A model generated the notes under the pieces. It saw only the letters and a program-made list of their open reading frames with translations, was not told the origin of the DNA and ran no database searches. Of a DNA stretch of 64,000 nt, positions 11,816 to 22,067 are shown one piece after another. Numbering within the stretch: position 1 is the stretch's first letter; each line of letters starts with the position of its first letter. The position numbers were made by a program, and so were the translations under genes. The stretch covers positions 11,405,420 through 11,469,419 of the forward strand of contig CM020620.1 of the NCBI GenBank assembly GCA_009829735.1, read 5' to 3'. Source of the stretch: Pyropia yezoensis. Lineage: Eukaryota > Rhodophyta > Bangiophyceae > Bangiales > Bangiaceae.

Positions 11816-13375
11816 CTACAACATTACGGGCGCGCTGCCGGCAACAACATCCCCGCCAAGAGGGGCGGAGGGGGGGGGGAGGGGGACGGGGAGGGGGAGG
11901 AGGTGCGGGTGCGGGTGGAGGGGTTGCGGGGGGTGGAGGGGGGCTGGGCGCCCATCACCACCACCACAGCTGCCCCATTCCGGGCGTTTTTCAGCTTCAC
12001 CTGGCGCGACAGTGTAACGCCGCGGTGCCGCGAGGGGGCGGGGTGGGGCGGGGGGGGGCGGTGCTGGGAGTGTCAGGGGCGCCAGCGCCGGCGGACATGC
12101 CACCCACTGCCCTTCAGGGGATGGGGCGGAATCTGTCGCCTGGGGAGGCGACGGCGACGGCGGCGATGGCGACGGCGGCCGCCGCCGACGGGGCGGCGGC
12201 CGCGGATGGGCAGTTGCGGTCAAGACGACCACGTAGCCCCTGTAAAAGAAGTATGGTTTTTCCAAGAAATTGCTGCACCAACGTCCCACAGAACCATCAT
12301 CCGCGGTGGCTGCCATCGCACGCCGCCGCAAGGCGCAGGAGCGCAGCCGAAGACGGCACCCCCGGTTCCACTGCCGACACGACATCCACGACGAGGCGGC
12401 CAGACACGCGGTGAGCGGGGGACCAGCCGACCGCCGCCGCGGGCGCCACAACCGCCTCAGCAGCGGCGAACGGCGTACGGTGACCCTGTCGCACGATTGC
12501 AGAGCTCCCGCGCCAGGCGCCGACGGGGAGGCCAGGACCAGCGTCAGCACAGTGGTGGCGCCGCCCACGGTCGCGTCGGCCACCGTCACGTGCAACCGCT
12601 CCTGCCGCCCCGCAGACGACCAACCAAGGACGGTCTTGGCGTGCAGGTGCGCGCGGTGCCACGCGTGGCGGGGAAGCGTCGGCGGGGCCGTCGCGCCACG
12701 GCGGGGGGAGCCCGCGCCCAGGTGCGCGTACAGCTTGACCGTGTTGAGGGGCGAAGCCCCAACGCCCGCCACCACTGCGTGGGCGGCGGCGACAAGAAGA
12801 GCGGTTAGCGCCGGGGGAGTAGCGGGGGAGGCCAACACCGACCACGCGGGCAGGGGAGTGGGCGCTTCCTCCTCGTTAACACACCACTCCGAAGCGCACG
12901 AACAGGACGACAAGCACGGCCCAGCGAACAGCAGATTGTTGAGGGGCACAGACGGGCGACCAACGACGGCCCCGCCTCCAGCACCGACGCCGACGCCACC
13001 ACCAACACTGACGCCAGCAACACTACCGCCACTCACACTGTCACCAAAAAAGCTGCTGCTGGAGCTGGACGGCCGCCTCTGCCACAGCGCATGCGCGAGC
13101 AGCACGCTGACAGGGCTGCCGGGGTCGGCGTCCAGACTAGAGGGCGGGGCGCCACCGGCAGGGCGCACCGGCGTCAGTGGCGGGGACGGGCGCTTGGCGG
13201 GGGTGCCCCGCACGGGGGAGGGCGCCCCCTCTGCCGCCCGCATGGCCGCCACAAACGCGCGCGCATACTTCCCACAGGGTAACGGGTTGGTCATTCACAA
13301 AGGCCCGGCTGCTGCTGGCGTTGCCGCACCAGGTGCTGCTGTTGCTGCTGCTGCTGTCGTTGCCACTACCACCAC

Positions 13376-13411
<36 letters not shown>

Positions 13412-14292
13412 AGCCGCTGCCGCTGCCGCCGCCATAGCCGCCAGCGTCAGAGTCCGCCACCGACGGTGGAGCCGAAATCAGCGACGGGGCGGTCCCGCTC
13501 AGGGGTGGGTCAGGCCAGCGGCCGAATCATCACGGGCGCTCATCATCAGCCTCGGAGTGGCCACCTCCACCAGCCGCCCATCCACCAGCGAAAGCATGGG
13601 CGCCGCGCCGGACGGGCCTGCCCAGGTGGGCCCGCCCACAGGCAGCCCCGCCAGCCGCGGCGACGATGATGGCGACGGCGGCGGAGACGCCGCAAACGAC
13701 GAGTCAGCCGCCACGGATGGCGGCCCTATCAGCACCCCCGCCTCGTCCTCGTCCGCGGTGACCGTCACGACGGAAGCGGCCAGCGTAAGACGCACCGCCG
13801 GCATCTCCGCGAGAGGGCGGCTGTCGACTTGGGTTGTCCCCACCGCCGCCTCCCAGCCTGGTCACGTGACGCCGTCGACGCCTCGTCCACAAAGCCCCGC
13901 GCGCCCGTCGCGGCGCCAATCGCCCCCACCGTCGCGCCCGACCGCCCAACGAGCGTCGACACGGGGATGCCCGGGGGCAGCTCCACTGACGTCCGCACGG
14001 GGCTGGGGTGTGGGTGTGCGAGTGCCGCCGGTGCGACCGCCGCCGGGGGGTAGTGACGGGCGACGCGGGCGGGTGACGAAGGGTGGACGAAGTACGGCAC
14101 TGCTGGGGCGGTCATGGAGGGCAACGTCGCGCTCGTGGTGGGTGCCGACGGCTGGGGGGGGGCCTCGACCGACTCTGCGGGGGCGGCCGTCAAGGGTGCC
14201 AATGGCCGCAGCGGGCCGGGCGGGGTGGGCGCGGGGAGAAGTCGCCGCTGTCGGCCGCTGACCATGGCACAACAGGTGGTGAAGAAGACCAT
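11816..14292 (-). CDS. Possible gene with KH-like motif; exon structure unresolved
   Basis: Minus-strand coding potential runs in three blocks that change frame: about 14292-13830, 13843-13499, and 13294-11816. The first contains a stretch matching the KH RNA-binding core (LVGRSGATVGAIGAATGA, about 13980-13900), in which the GxxG loop is GRSG. The rest is Ala/Pro/Ser-rich, with Gly and Ser homopolymers (GCC/CCG repeats near 13380-13430). The frame changes could be introns or homopolymer errors, because the region is full of G and C runs. I could not place splice sites. A plus-strand ORF of similar length (12270-14261) is Arg/Pro-rich and looks like its shadow. Function would be RNA binding if the motif is real; the case is weak. 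Confidence 0.3.
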
Positions 14293-14382
14293 TCGGCCTG
14301 GGTCAGATGGGTGTTGGGAGTAGGGTCGGGTGGTGGGTGGGTGGAGTGCAGCATAGCAGGGCAAAGTGCATGGGAATGTCAA

Positions 14383-17300
14383 TGGCTAATTTTCTTGACC
14401 CTTCCCCTCCCGGTGCCTGTTGGTGAGTCTCCAGGAAGTTTACGTTAAAACCTCGAGTGGAAAAACTGCCATGTAGAGTGTGTCGCCCACACATGTGTGA
14501 CAGCAGTTTTTTTTGTTTTTTTTTGTTTGGTGCGCCCCCCAATCATTCCGCCTGGTCGTTGGGTCGCGCAGGGCCGGTAGCGTCATTTGTTCGCGGCCAA
14601 GAGCAGTGGGCGTCGGGTTATCCCCGCGCCTCTTGTCTCTGCGGCTGTACCGGGGCTCAGAGTGCGTTGTTTAAGTCTTGGCCAAGGGTGCGTGACGAGG
14701 GGACACCACTACAGCGTCAACGCTGTGAGGAAGCCGGTGGCGGCGACACTTAGGTAGGTGTCTCGAAGTGGCGGCTGCGGTGGTGGAGGAGGCAGGTGGT
14801 GGTAATATATAAATGCGTCCGACGTGGTGGTGGCGACCTGTCGTGCAAACGTGGAAAGAAAGGCCCGCGTAGTTTAGTCGTCACAGCTGTCATCCTGTTC
14901 GTGAACTGTCTTCATGGTATTGCACGTCCGCCAAAGAGTATACCTATGTATTGTGCGTCCCGTAAAAAGTGGACGTGCACAGGTCGTGCAGTGTGGGTTT
15001 GATTGGTCCAGTGGCGGATACTTGACACATGCGGAGAATGGCCTGGAGAACCTCTCTCCCTAGATGCCTCACCATCCGCGGGCCAGGCGAAGCTTGGCTT
15101 TGCTCTGCGGACTGCGTTGCAGTCTCGATGCACACGAGTGGGCCCTTCAGCCTAAATTATTATTGTCCTGTGCGCCACTGTGGGGGGACCGCTGTGATGA
15201 GGACCAGAGCCGAGAGAGAACTTTTCAGAAACTATTGCTCCTCCAGCATTAAGCAACCGGGGCATGTCCTAAAGGTGGATTCCATTTCGCTTTACCTAAT
15301 AGTTTGGCTTTGCCAACAAAGGGATTAATTCTTTTCAGGAACTATTGCAGTTCCTGGGTTCACTTGGAGGGTGTCTCTTATTGTCATGGAAGTGCAGGGG
15401 TGCTTCATCCCAGTGCCTACAGCATGCGACGTGGCACATCGCAGTGCTCTCCATCTGAACTGTAACCCTGGGCAAGCGGCGGACAGAGACTCCTGCATGC
15501 CAGCCAGACCCTCTTTTCGATTCGCGCTAAAAACGCACCCAGAACATAAGGCCACGCGATCGTCGAAGACGACGTCGGCCACGGATCTCCCGCCACTGTT
15601 CAGCGCACCAGGTATCGGGACGGCCAGGATTGCGGCGAGCACAGCAGGTGTCTCGTCCACCGCGGCGTATCGGGTGCGCGATACCACCGTCTCCCCTTGC
15701 TGCTACTACCAGTCCGTCTTGAATGGCCTTTCCAGCACCCGACAGCCAAGTTGTGGGAGCGGACTGCGGCCTCTGCCTGCCACACCTACGCATAATTCAG
15801 CATCGTCTTAAGTGATTGCGTACAAACACTTCAGATTCTCTTGACAAACGTTTGGCATTCTCTTGTTAGTGAATGGTGCACAAGTCGTACAAGTACGGTC
15901 GTGGCGCGCCACATGCGTTCATTGCCGAACTGCCGTCGCGCAATGAGCATTGCCGCAATGAGCGCGTGTGGCATTGCAGTAGTGCGATGCACGACAGACT
16001 CCCTGGCGGCCCCCACGCACGCACCTCCTCTGACGCCACCCGCCGCCGCACGACGCAGTCCCGCAGAGGACGCGACGATGAGCCTATGGCACTGTCGCCA
16101 GCAGATAGCCCAGGGCCTGCGATGGCATCTATTTGATGGCTTCTCACGGTTGAGCGGAAGCCGCTCGGCGCCATTGGGGAACAGTGCGCGACCGCAGACA
16201 GCGGCCATCGAAATTTCCTCTTCCTTGGCGCCCTGCCCCGGTGACAACAAGCTGTCTTTGCGACGAAGGTAGGTAGCGACGTTTCCGCGCGTTTCTGCTG
16301 GGGAAGCGCACTTCCGGTCGATGGTAGCGCAGCCCCTGTGTGCGCGACGCGTATGCTCTCGATGGGCCGATGGTCTTGTTTCTCTCTCTGGGCCGGCGCG
16401 CACACTGTTGCTGCAAAGGCAACTGCGGTTCCTTCAGAGATCAATGAAAGGTGCACTTACGTGCTCGGCAGCCAGCTGGCTAATTGTGCTGTTGCACTCT
16501 TCCCAAGCTTTGTTGTCCTTATTCAAATTCATTGACATTGCTAATGCTCCGTTTATCAGGTTTCTAAAACAATTTGAAGAGAGTGGCCATTGGTTCGTCA
16601 CCTTCTTGTCCCAACCTTGTCCTTGGCTGAGATCGTTGGCAAGGTCTCGCGACTGTGCCGCCGCACGGTCTCGCTTCAAAGCCCCCCCCACCCGCCCGCC
16701 CGCTTCGCCGCCCCCTCCCCGCCCACTCGTCCCAACGAGCGGGCCTGGGCGTGAGAGCCAGTCGACAGACGGGATGCGTCTCGTTTTCCCCCGATTTCCT
16801 CATGGCGCTCTATAGGACGGGGATGGAGACCGTCCCCCCCCCCACCCCCATCCCCGCGCAGCACTGCTTATCCCCTGTCAAGATACAAGCCCGATTTTGG
16901 CCAGATCTCTTGCTTCGTCGTGCAAATTCTTGCCCTGCTCGAGCACGAAAATGAACGGCCCGAGCAGAACTTTGCTTTTCTGATCGAGGGGATGGGCTGA
17001 GGCCAAAGAATCTCCACCAGGATGACCGACACGACGGTCGCTGTCGGTGTTCTATCAACCAATGACAACAGTGGTGGCGCTGCTGTTTGCTGGACGGAGC
17101 GTTCCATTGGTCAGAATTCACGTTGTAGATGTTGAGCAAGGCGGAGAGATTTTTCCTTGCAGTCCCTCGAAAGCTGTCGTCGCGCAGGTTTTTGCTTAAC
17201 CAGTGCGAGAGATTGCGCGGTTTTTAAACGCGATTGTATAAACACTGCACCCAAGCGTAGCGATGGTCGGTCGCTTCTTTGCGCTTCGTGAGAGTGCTCT

Positions 17301-17560
17301 CCTGCCCCGTGCGCTTCCGGTCATACCAAGGGAGGTGGCGACCACCAATCGCCCGAGCTGTGATAGGCAGAAAGCAAGAAGAGGGGGGAAAAGCGGTGTC
17401 TATGATGCCTTGAGGGGGGGTCGATGCAGGTTTTATGCAGGTTTTTGCTCGAGAACTTCCCAAAAAAGCAAGAAAATTTTGACAGGCGATAAGCAGTGCT
17501 GCGCCGCCCCGCCCCACCTCCAGGATATAGTGCGTCCCTTAAAAGTGGCGTCCCGTACAA
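14383..17560. other. Intergenic region, no supported gene
   Basis: Contains T-runs near 14508-14525, a TATATAAAT motif at about 14805, a one-ended MITE relic (14949-15027) and a hairpin GGAACT-loop-AGTTCC near 15338. Mid-sized ORFs at 15325-15811 and 15831-16456 overlap on both strands and resemble nothing I know. Mixed composition (around 55% GC) contrasts with the GC-rich genes around it. Confidence 0.4.
14949..15027 (+). mobile_element. MITE family M, truncated copy
   Basis: Begins TATTGTGCGTCCCGTAAAAA, then follows the family through TGTGGGTTTGATTGGTCCAG to TTGACA, where similarity to the full copies stops. The right terminal repeat is missing, so this is a one-ended relic. Confidence 0.7.
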
Positions 17561-17683
17561 TATTGTGCGTCTCGTAAAAAGTGGACGTGCACGGGTCGTG
17601 CAGTGTGGGTTTGATTGGTCCAGTGACCGATATTTGACATGATCACGACACGAGCACGTCCACTTTTTACGGGACGCACTATA
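17561..17683 (+). mobile_element. MITE family M, full copy (123 bp)
   Basis: Terminal inverted repeats of about 27 bp: left TATTGTGCGTCTCGTAAAAA, right the inverse of TATAGTGCGTCCCGTAAAAA. The interior carries TGTGGGTTTGATTGGTCCAG. There is no coding capacity. A second, degenerate terminus lies immediately to the left at about 17526-17560. TA at the ends would fit a Tc1/mariner-like target, but this is inference. The copy at 27764-27886 has the same length and lies in the opposite orientation. Confidence 0.75.
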
Positions 17684-19300
17684 CGACGACACGCTGACGC
17701 TTTCAGTATCCGCCTCGCCCCGGCGGCTGTCGAGGGAGGGCGGCCGACGGTGCTGTGCCGTCACACACGCTGGTGGCGGGACTCTGGCCATGCAGATGGC
17801 GGCGCTGTACTCTGTACGAGCTCGTGTGCGCGTGCCTTGCGCATGTGCTTACAGACGGCGACACCTTGCCCTCCCCTCCCCTCCAGACAGGAACCCTGTG
17901 AACGGAAAAACGCGCACGCCGCGAGTCTAGGAAAGAGCGCACCCCCACCCACTACGAGACGGACACGAAGCAACCCCGGGAGCAGGGGGGGGCGAGCGCG
18001 AGATCATGTCCCTCTTACCCACCCGCCCCCCCCCTTTCCCCCCGCCCCGAATCGCCTGCTAGCTAGAGCTAGCCCAGCAGGGGTAGGCGCCGGGTGGGGG
18101 GGGCGAGAGCACACTGGGTGCCGCCGGCCGACCGCACGTTTCTCTGCCGCCCCTTCCCTGGCGCCTCTCGACGCCAGGCAGGGGAGGGGCGGAGCGCCGC
18201 CCCCACTCTGCCCCCGCCTCGTGCCCCGCGGCTCCCAACGGCGCGAAATTGGCACACCACTCCCCGACGCAGGGATCTCCTTCCTCCCCATTTATTAAAG
18301 GCCGACGAGCGATCATGGGATGGCCGCGGCCCCCGCTAGCGCCATCATAGCAAGGTATGATACCTCGGGGGAAAAAGGGGGGACCGCCCCAGCCTGCCGG
18401 CGCCAGCGAGCCTGCCGGCGCCACGCCGGTTGGCGCCCATCCCCCGCTCCCTAGACGCCACCACGCAACCGCCAGCCACCCCCGCCCCTCAACTAAAATA
18501 CAGGACCCACCCCCGCTGCTGCTGCTGCTCACCCCACACGCCCCCCGCCGCCACAGCTGCTCACCCCACAAACCTCCGCGACACTTTCGCAGGTGGGGGC
18601 CGTTTTTTTTTTTTTTTCTTGTGGGGACACCGCCGGCCAGCCAATGAGGGTGCGTGTGGTGTGGTGTGGGGGAAGGGGGGCGCCGCGCGCCCCCCCCACC
18701 CAGTGTGCCCTGCCTGGGCGGTGCGTCAAGGCAGGGCGGGCGTCCAGGTGAGGGGGGGGGCGGGGGGGACCGACCCAGACCTGCCGTCCCACCAGACTCC
18801 CCTGCAGGTACACGCTGCGCCAGCGGCGGCCGTCCCAGACGAGCGCCCCCAGCTTGCCGCTTTGGGTGGGTCGTGCGGCGAGCGGTGGGTGGGGGCGGGG
18901 GATAGGGGTTTTGGGCGCGCGCCTGTGCTGGCTGGCGCCCCCCGCCCCCCCCCGCGGCCGCGCACCACCCGCCGCCGGCACGCCGCCGCGGCCCGGGTAC
19001 CCGGGTCGTGCCCTGTCCAAAACCCCCACCCACGGCCGGCCCCACCATCAACCATTCTTCTGTGACGGGAGCGTGCGCGCGGGGGGGGCACGTAGAGGGC
19101 CAGCGCGGGGCCCCACAGTTGGAGGCTGGTCCCCCCATCCCCCCCCCTCTGCCCATTACGCCAGCAAGACACCAGCATCTCGTGGAAGGGACGACGACGG
19201 AACGGACGGTGGGTGGCAGGGGGGGGGGGGGCGTTTTGATGGCCAAGAACGCTGCTCACCACCCCCGCCCTAGCCACCCACACCACCGCCCTCGACTGCT
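17684..19300. other. GC-rich intergenic region, low complexity
   Basis: Long overlapping ORFs on both strands are Pro/Gly/Arg-rich and depend on C and G runs (for example C-runs at 18026-18048 and T15 at 18603-18617). One short minus-strand stretch near 18900-18785 reads WDGRRWRSVYLQGSLVGRQV and looks less random, but it is isolated. No gene is called. Confidence 0.4.
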
Positions 19301-19599
19301 TCCCGCCTGTTTTTTTCTAGGCGACCGCTGTATTCTGTCCTTTTCTTTTCTGCCGTCGTCGCCGCCTCAGCCTGGACCGCCCCCCTCGCCCGCGCGCAAC
19401 CGCCGCGCGGCGTGTCCCCTCGAGGGTGGTGGGGGTGGGTGGGGGTGGCTTGGGGGCCTCGCGGGCAGGCACGCAGGCAGGCACGCAGGCAGGCGGGCCG
19501 GCAGGCAGGCGGGCAGCCCAGCACCCCCCCCCCCCCCCCCCCCCCCACTCCTCTGCCTGCCGGTCGCGTCGCGGGGGGGGGGGGGGGGGTGGGGGCGCG

Positions 19600-19630
<31 letters not shown>

Positions 19631-19945
19631 GGGGGCCTCCCAGGCTGGCCGATCCGCAGCCCCCGCGAGACCGCCCGCGCCGGCGCGCGAGGTGGCTACA
19701 AAAGCGGCCGCGCGTCGCGGCGGCCGGGTCTCGCTCCCTTCCACCCGCGCTCTCCCCACCCGCCGTTCGCAGTGTCCGACCCCCGCCGCGCCGCCGCGCT
19801 GACCACCCCCCCCCCCGCCCGCGCCCCTTTTTTTTTGCACGCGTGCGCGCGGTTTCCCCCGCCCCCCCCCCCCACGCCGGCCTCCCCGGCTCGCCTCCCC
19901 CAACCCCGAGTCCCCCCCCCCCGGCTCCTCTTTGGGTCACCCGCC
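19301..19945. promoter_or_regulatory. Upstream region of the Hog gene with long C/G homopolymers
   Basis: Contains a CAGGCAGGCACG-type short repeat (19465-19515), C runs at about 19526-19546 and 19601-19628, and a G run at about 19574-19589, then a possible TATA-like TACAAAAG at 19694 and a pyrimidine-rich leader up to ATG 19946. Homopolymer lengths in such stretches are unreliable in draft assemblies. The promoter role is inferred from position only. Confidence 0.35.
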
Positions 19946-21601
19946 ATGGCTCGCAAGTTTGGGTTCAAGGCCGTTGCGTCGGCAGCGACGGTGGCGGTGG
20001 CGGCCGCCACGTCGGCGGTGGCGCTGCCGCTGGTGGCCGGCGGTGGCGGGTCGGTGCCGACGGCGGTGCGGGCGTTTACGCCAGACCAGCTGGAGGGCAC
20101 CTTTACCCGCTTTATCGAGCAAGGCAACTGCCCGACGACCATCTCGCACTCGTCGGTGGTGCGGCCCGCCAATGGGGTGATCAATGTGCCGCACCAGGGG
20201 ATTGAGATGGATGGCGCGCGGTGCACGTCGCCGGGGAGCATGGTCGTCTTTCCGTCCACGTCGACGCCGACGGGGGAGCTGGCGCGGCTGCTGGACAGCA
20301 ACACCATCCTGTCCAACGTGCTGACCCAGCTGAATGACGCGGGTGCCGAGTACCTGATTGGCTGGGAGAGTGTCAACCGCGCTTGCGGGGCCAACACGTT
20401 TAACGCGCCGACGGTGACGGTCTTCCTGTCAGAGCCAACGGGCATCAATGTGCCCCGGGTGGCCTTTCTCCGCCCTGACTTCCGCCCCTACATGATTGTC
20501 TTCCCGACCACCTCGGACGACGGCCTGCCGTGCACGTATGCGTCCCGCTCTGCCGGGTCGACTGGCGGTGGCGGCGGCGGTGCCGTGGCGACGGCCCGCC
20601 CCGTGACGGTGGTGGGCGTGCCGTCTGCGTCGCCCGTGCCGGCCAACACGCTCGACACGGACGGGGATGGCATCCTCAACATTAACGACCCCGACGATGA
20701 TAATGATGGTATCCCCGACGGGGAGGACCCGCGGCCGTTTGTCCCGGGCACCCCGACCCCGTCGACGGCGCCGGCCCCGCCCACGGCTGCGCCGACAGCT
20801 GCGCCCTCGGCCACCCCCCCGGCGCCGGTAGCGGTGGACACGGATGGCGACGGCATCCCCGACTCGGATGATGAGGACGATGACAATGACGGCATCCCCG
20901 ATGACATCGACGATGAGCCGCTGGTGGCGGCCGACACGGACGGGGACGGCATTGCCAATGATGTGGACAACGACGATGACAATGACGGGATCGACGACTC
21001 GGATGATGAGTTCCCGCTGGTGCCGGAAGCGTCGGACGATGATGACAGCGAGTGCTTCCCCGCCGACGCGACGGTCGAGCTGGCCTCGGGCGCCACCGTG
21101 CGGATGGCTGACCTTGCCACGGGCGACGCGGTCCGCGTGTCGGCGACCGCCTTCTCCCCCGTCTTTATGTGGACGCACAAGATAGCGACGGGCACGTTTG
21201 ACTTTCTCCGCCTGACCACCAGCACCGGCTCTGCCCTGACCGTCACGCCCGGCCACTACCTCTGGGTTAATGGCGAGCTGAAGGCGGCCAAGGCGGTGGT
21301 GGTGGGCGACGCGCTCGAGTCGGTCGCCACCGCCGCGGACGTGACGGTCACGGCTGTGACGCGCGTGTCGGCGACGGGCCTGTACAACCCCCAGACGCTC
21401 GATGGCAATATTGTGGTGGACGGCTTCCGCGCGTCTACCTACACGATGGCCATCCAGCCGACGGTGGCGTCGGCGCTGCTGGCGCCGCTGCGCGTCCTCT
21501 TCCGCGCCTCGCGGGGGGCCGTGTCGGTCAAGGCCTGGGAGGGTGTGGGCGGCGGCCGGCAATGGGCCGAGCTCCTCCCCCGCGGCGGCGTTTCGGCCTA
21601 A
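19946..21601 (+). CDS. Secreted Hint-domain ('Hog') protein with TSP3-like Ca2+ repeats
   Basis: A 551-residue, intronless ORF. Residues 1 to about 30 form a signal peptide (basic MARKFGFK, then an Ala/Val core). Residues about 40-215 are an unrecognised extracellular region with several Cys. From 237 to about 365 come acidic repeats of the type DTDGDGIPDSDDEDDDNDGI, the calcium-binding thrombospondin type 3 pattern, broken by Pro/Thr/Ala linkers. A Hint domain begins at Cys370 (CFPADATVELASG) and includes the B-block TxxH as TPGHYLW (T434, H437) and a late hedgehog-like segment NIVVDGFRASTYT. Hint domains cleave the peptide bond before the first Cys, so the N-terminal part could be released or linked to a nucleophile; no sterol-recognition tail is evident. 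ATG 19946 has CCGCCATGG context. Confidence 0.85.
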   Translation: MARKFGFKAVASAATVAVAAATSAVALPLVAGGGGSVPTAVRAFTPDQLEGTFTRFIEQGNCPTTISHSSVVRPANGVINVPHQGIEMDGARCTSPGSMVVFPSTSTPTGELARLLDSNTILSNVLTQLNDAGAEYLIGWESVNRACGANTFNAPTVTVFLSEPTGINVPRVAFLRPDFRPYMIVFPTTSDDGLPCTYASRSAGSTGGGGGGAVATARPVTVVGVPSASPVPANTLDTDGDGILNINDPDDDNDGIPDGEDPRPFVPGTPTPSTAPAPPTAAPTAAPSATPPAPVAVDTDGDGIPDSDDEDDDNDGIPDDIDDEPLVAADTDGDGIANDVDNDDDNDGIDDSDDEFPLVPEASDDDDSECFPADATVELASGATVRMADLATGDAVRVSATAFSPVFMWTHKIATGTFDFLRLTTSTGSALTVTPGHYLWVNGELKAAKAVVVGDALESVATAADVTVTAVTRVSATGLYNPQTLDGNIVVDGFRASTYTMAIQPTVASALLAPLRVLFRASRGAVSVKAWEGVGGGRQWAELLPRGGVSA

Positions 21602-22067
21602 GCGTTGAGGCGGTGGACGATGAGCTGGTTGACGGAGCGTCCTCACGGGCGCGTCTGTTAACGACTGATGGTCTTGTGTGTGATGTTTTGCTTCTAATAT
21701 GAAAAAAAAAAAACAGTGCGCTTTTTTCGACGCACGACAGTGTGCCACACAGTTGCCGCTACCAGCTTCAGGTGCGTGGAACATCGGGGGCTGTTCAGCA
21801 CCCGCTCGTCGCTGTACGCCAGCACCCACTCGTCGCTGAACGCCAGCACCCACTCGTCGAAGAACGCCAGCACCCACCCGTCGCTGTACGCCAATATTCT
21901 CTGCACTCGAGATGGGTGTTTGTATCCCTGCAGTCCGGCGAACCCCTCCTCCACATAGCGCTCCCGGGCCACGACACCCCAGGCACAGGAGCAGCCCCTC
22001 CCCGCACCCGCTCACATGGCACCCGCAGCACTCATGGCTTCACCCCCGTCTCATGGCTTTACCCCAG
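21602..22067. other. Convergent intergenic spacer, Hog and SDE2
   Basis: Separates the 3' ends of two genes that face each other. It contains an A12 run near 21704 and a four-copy 24-bp minisatellite at 21796-21891. Both 3' UTRs must lie here. Confidence 0.5.
21796..21891 (+). repeat. 24-bp minisatellite, four copies
   Basis: Unit CAGCACCCACTCGTCGCTG plus (T/A)ACGC, four tandem copies with a few substitutions. The period is a multiple of three, and copies translate as S-T-H-S-S-L-(Y/N)-A, but no longer ORF supports translation. It lies in the spacer between two convergent genes. Confidence 0.8.

Noticed and set aside
15325..15811. ORFs of about 120 and 146 codons on opposite strands
   Set aside because: Neither has a known motif and there is no way to prefer one; could be an exon but unsupported.
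18059..19246. 395-codon minus-strand ORF
   Set aside because: Gly/Pro low complexity built on homopolymers. A short stretch near 18900-18785 looks coding-like but stands alone.
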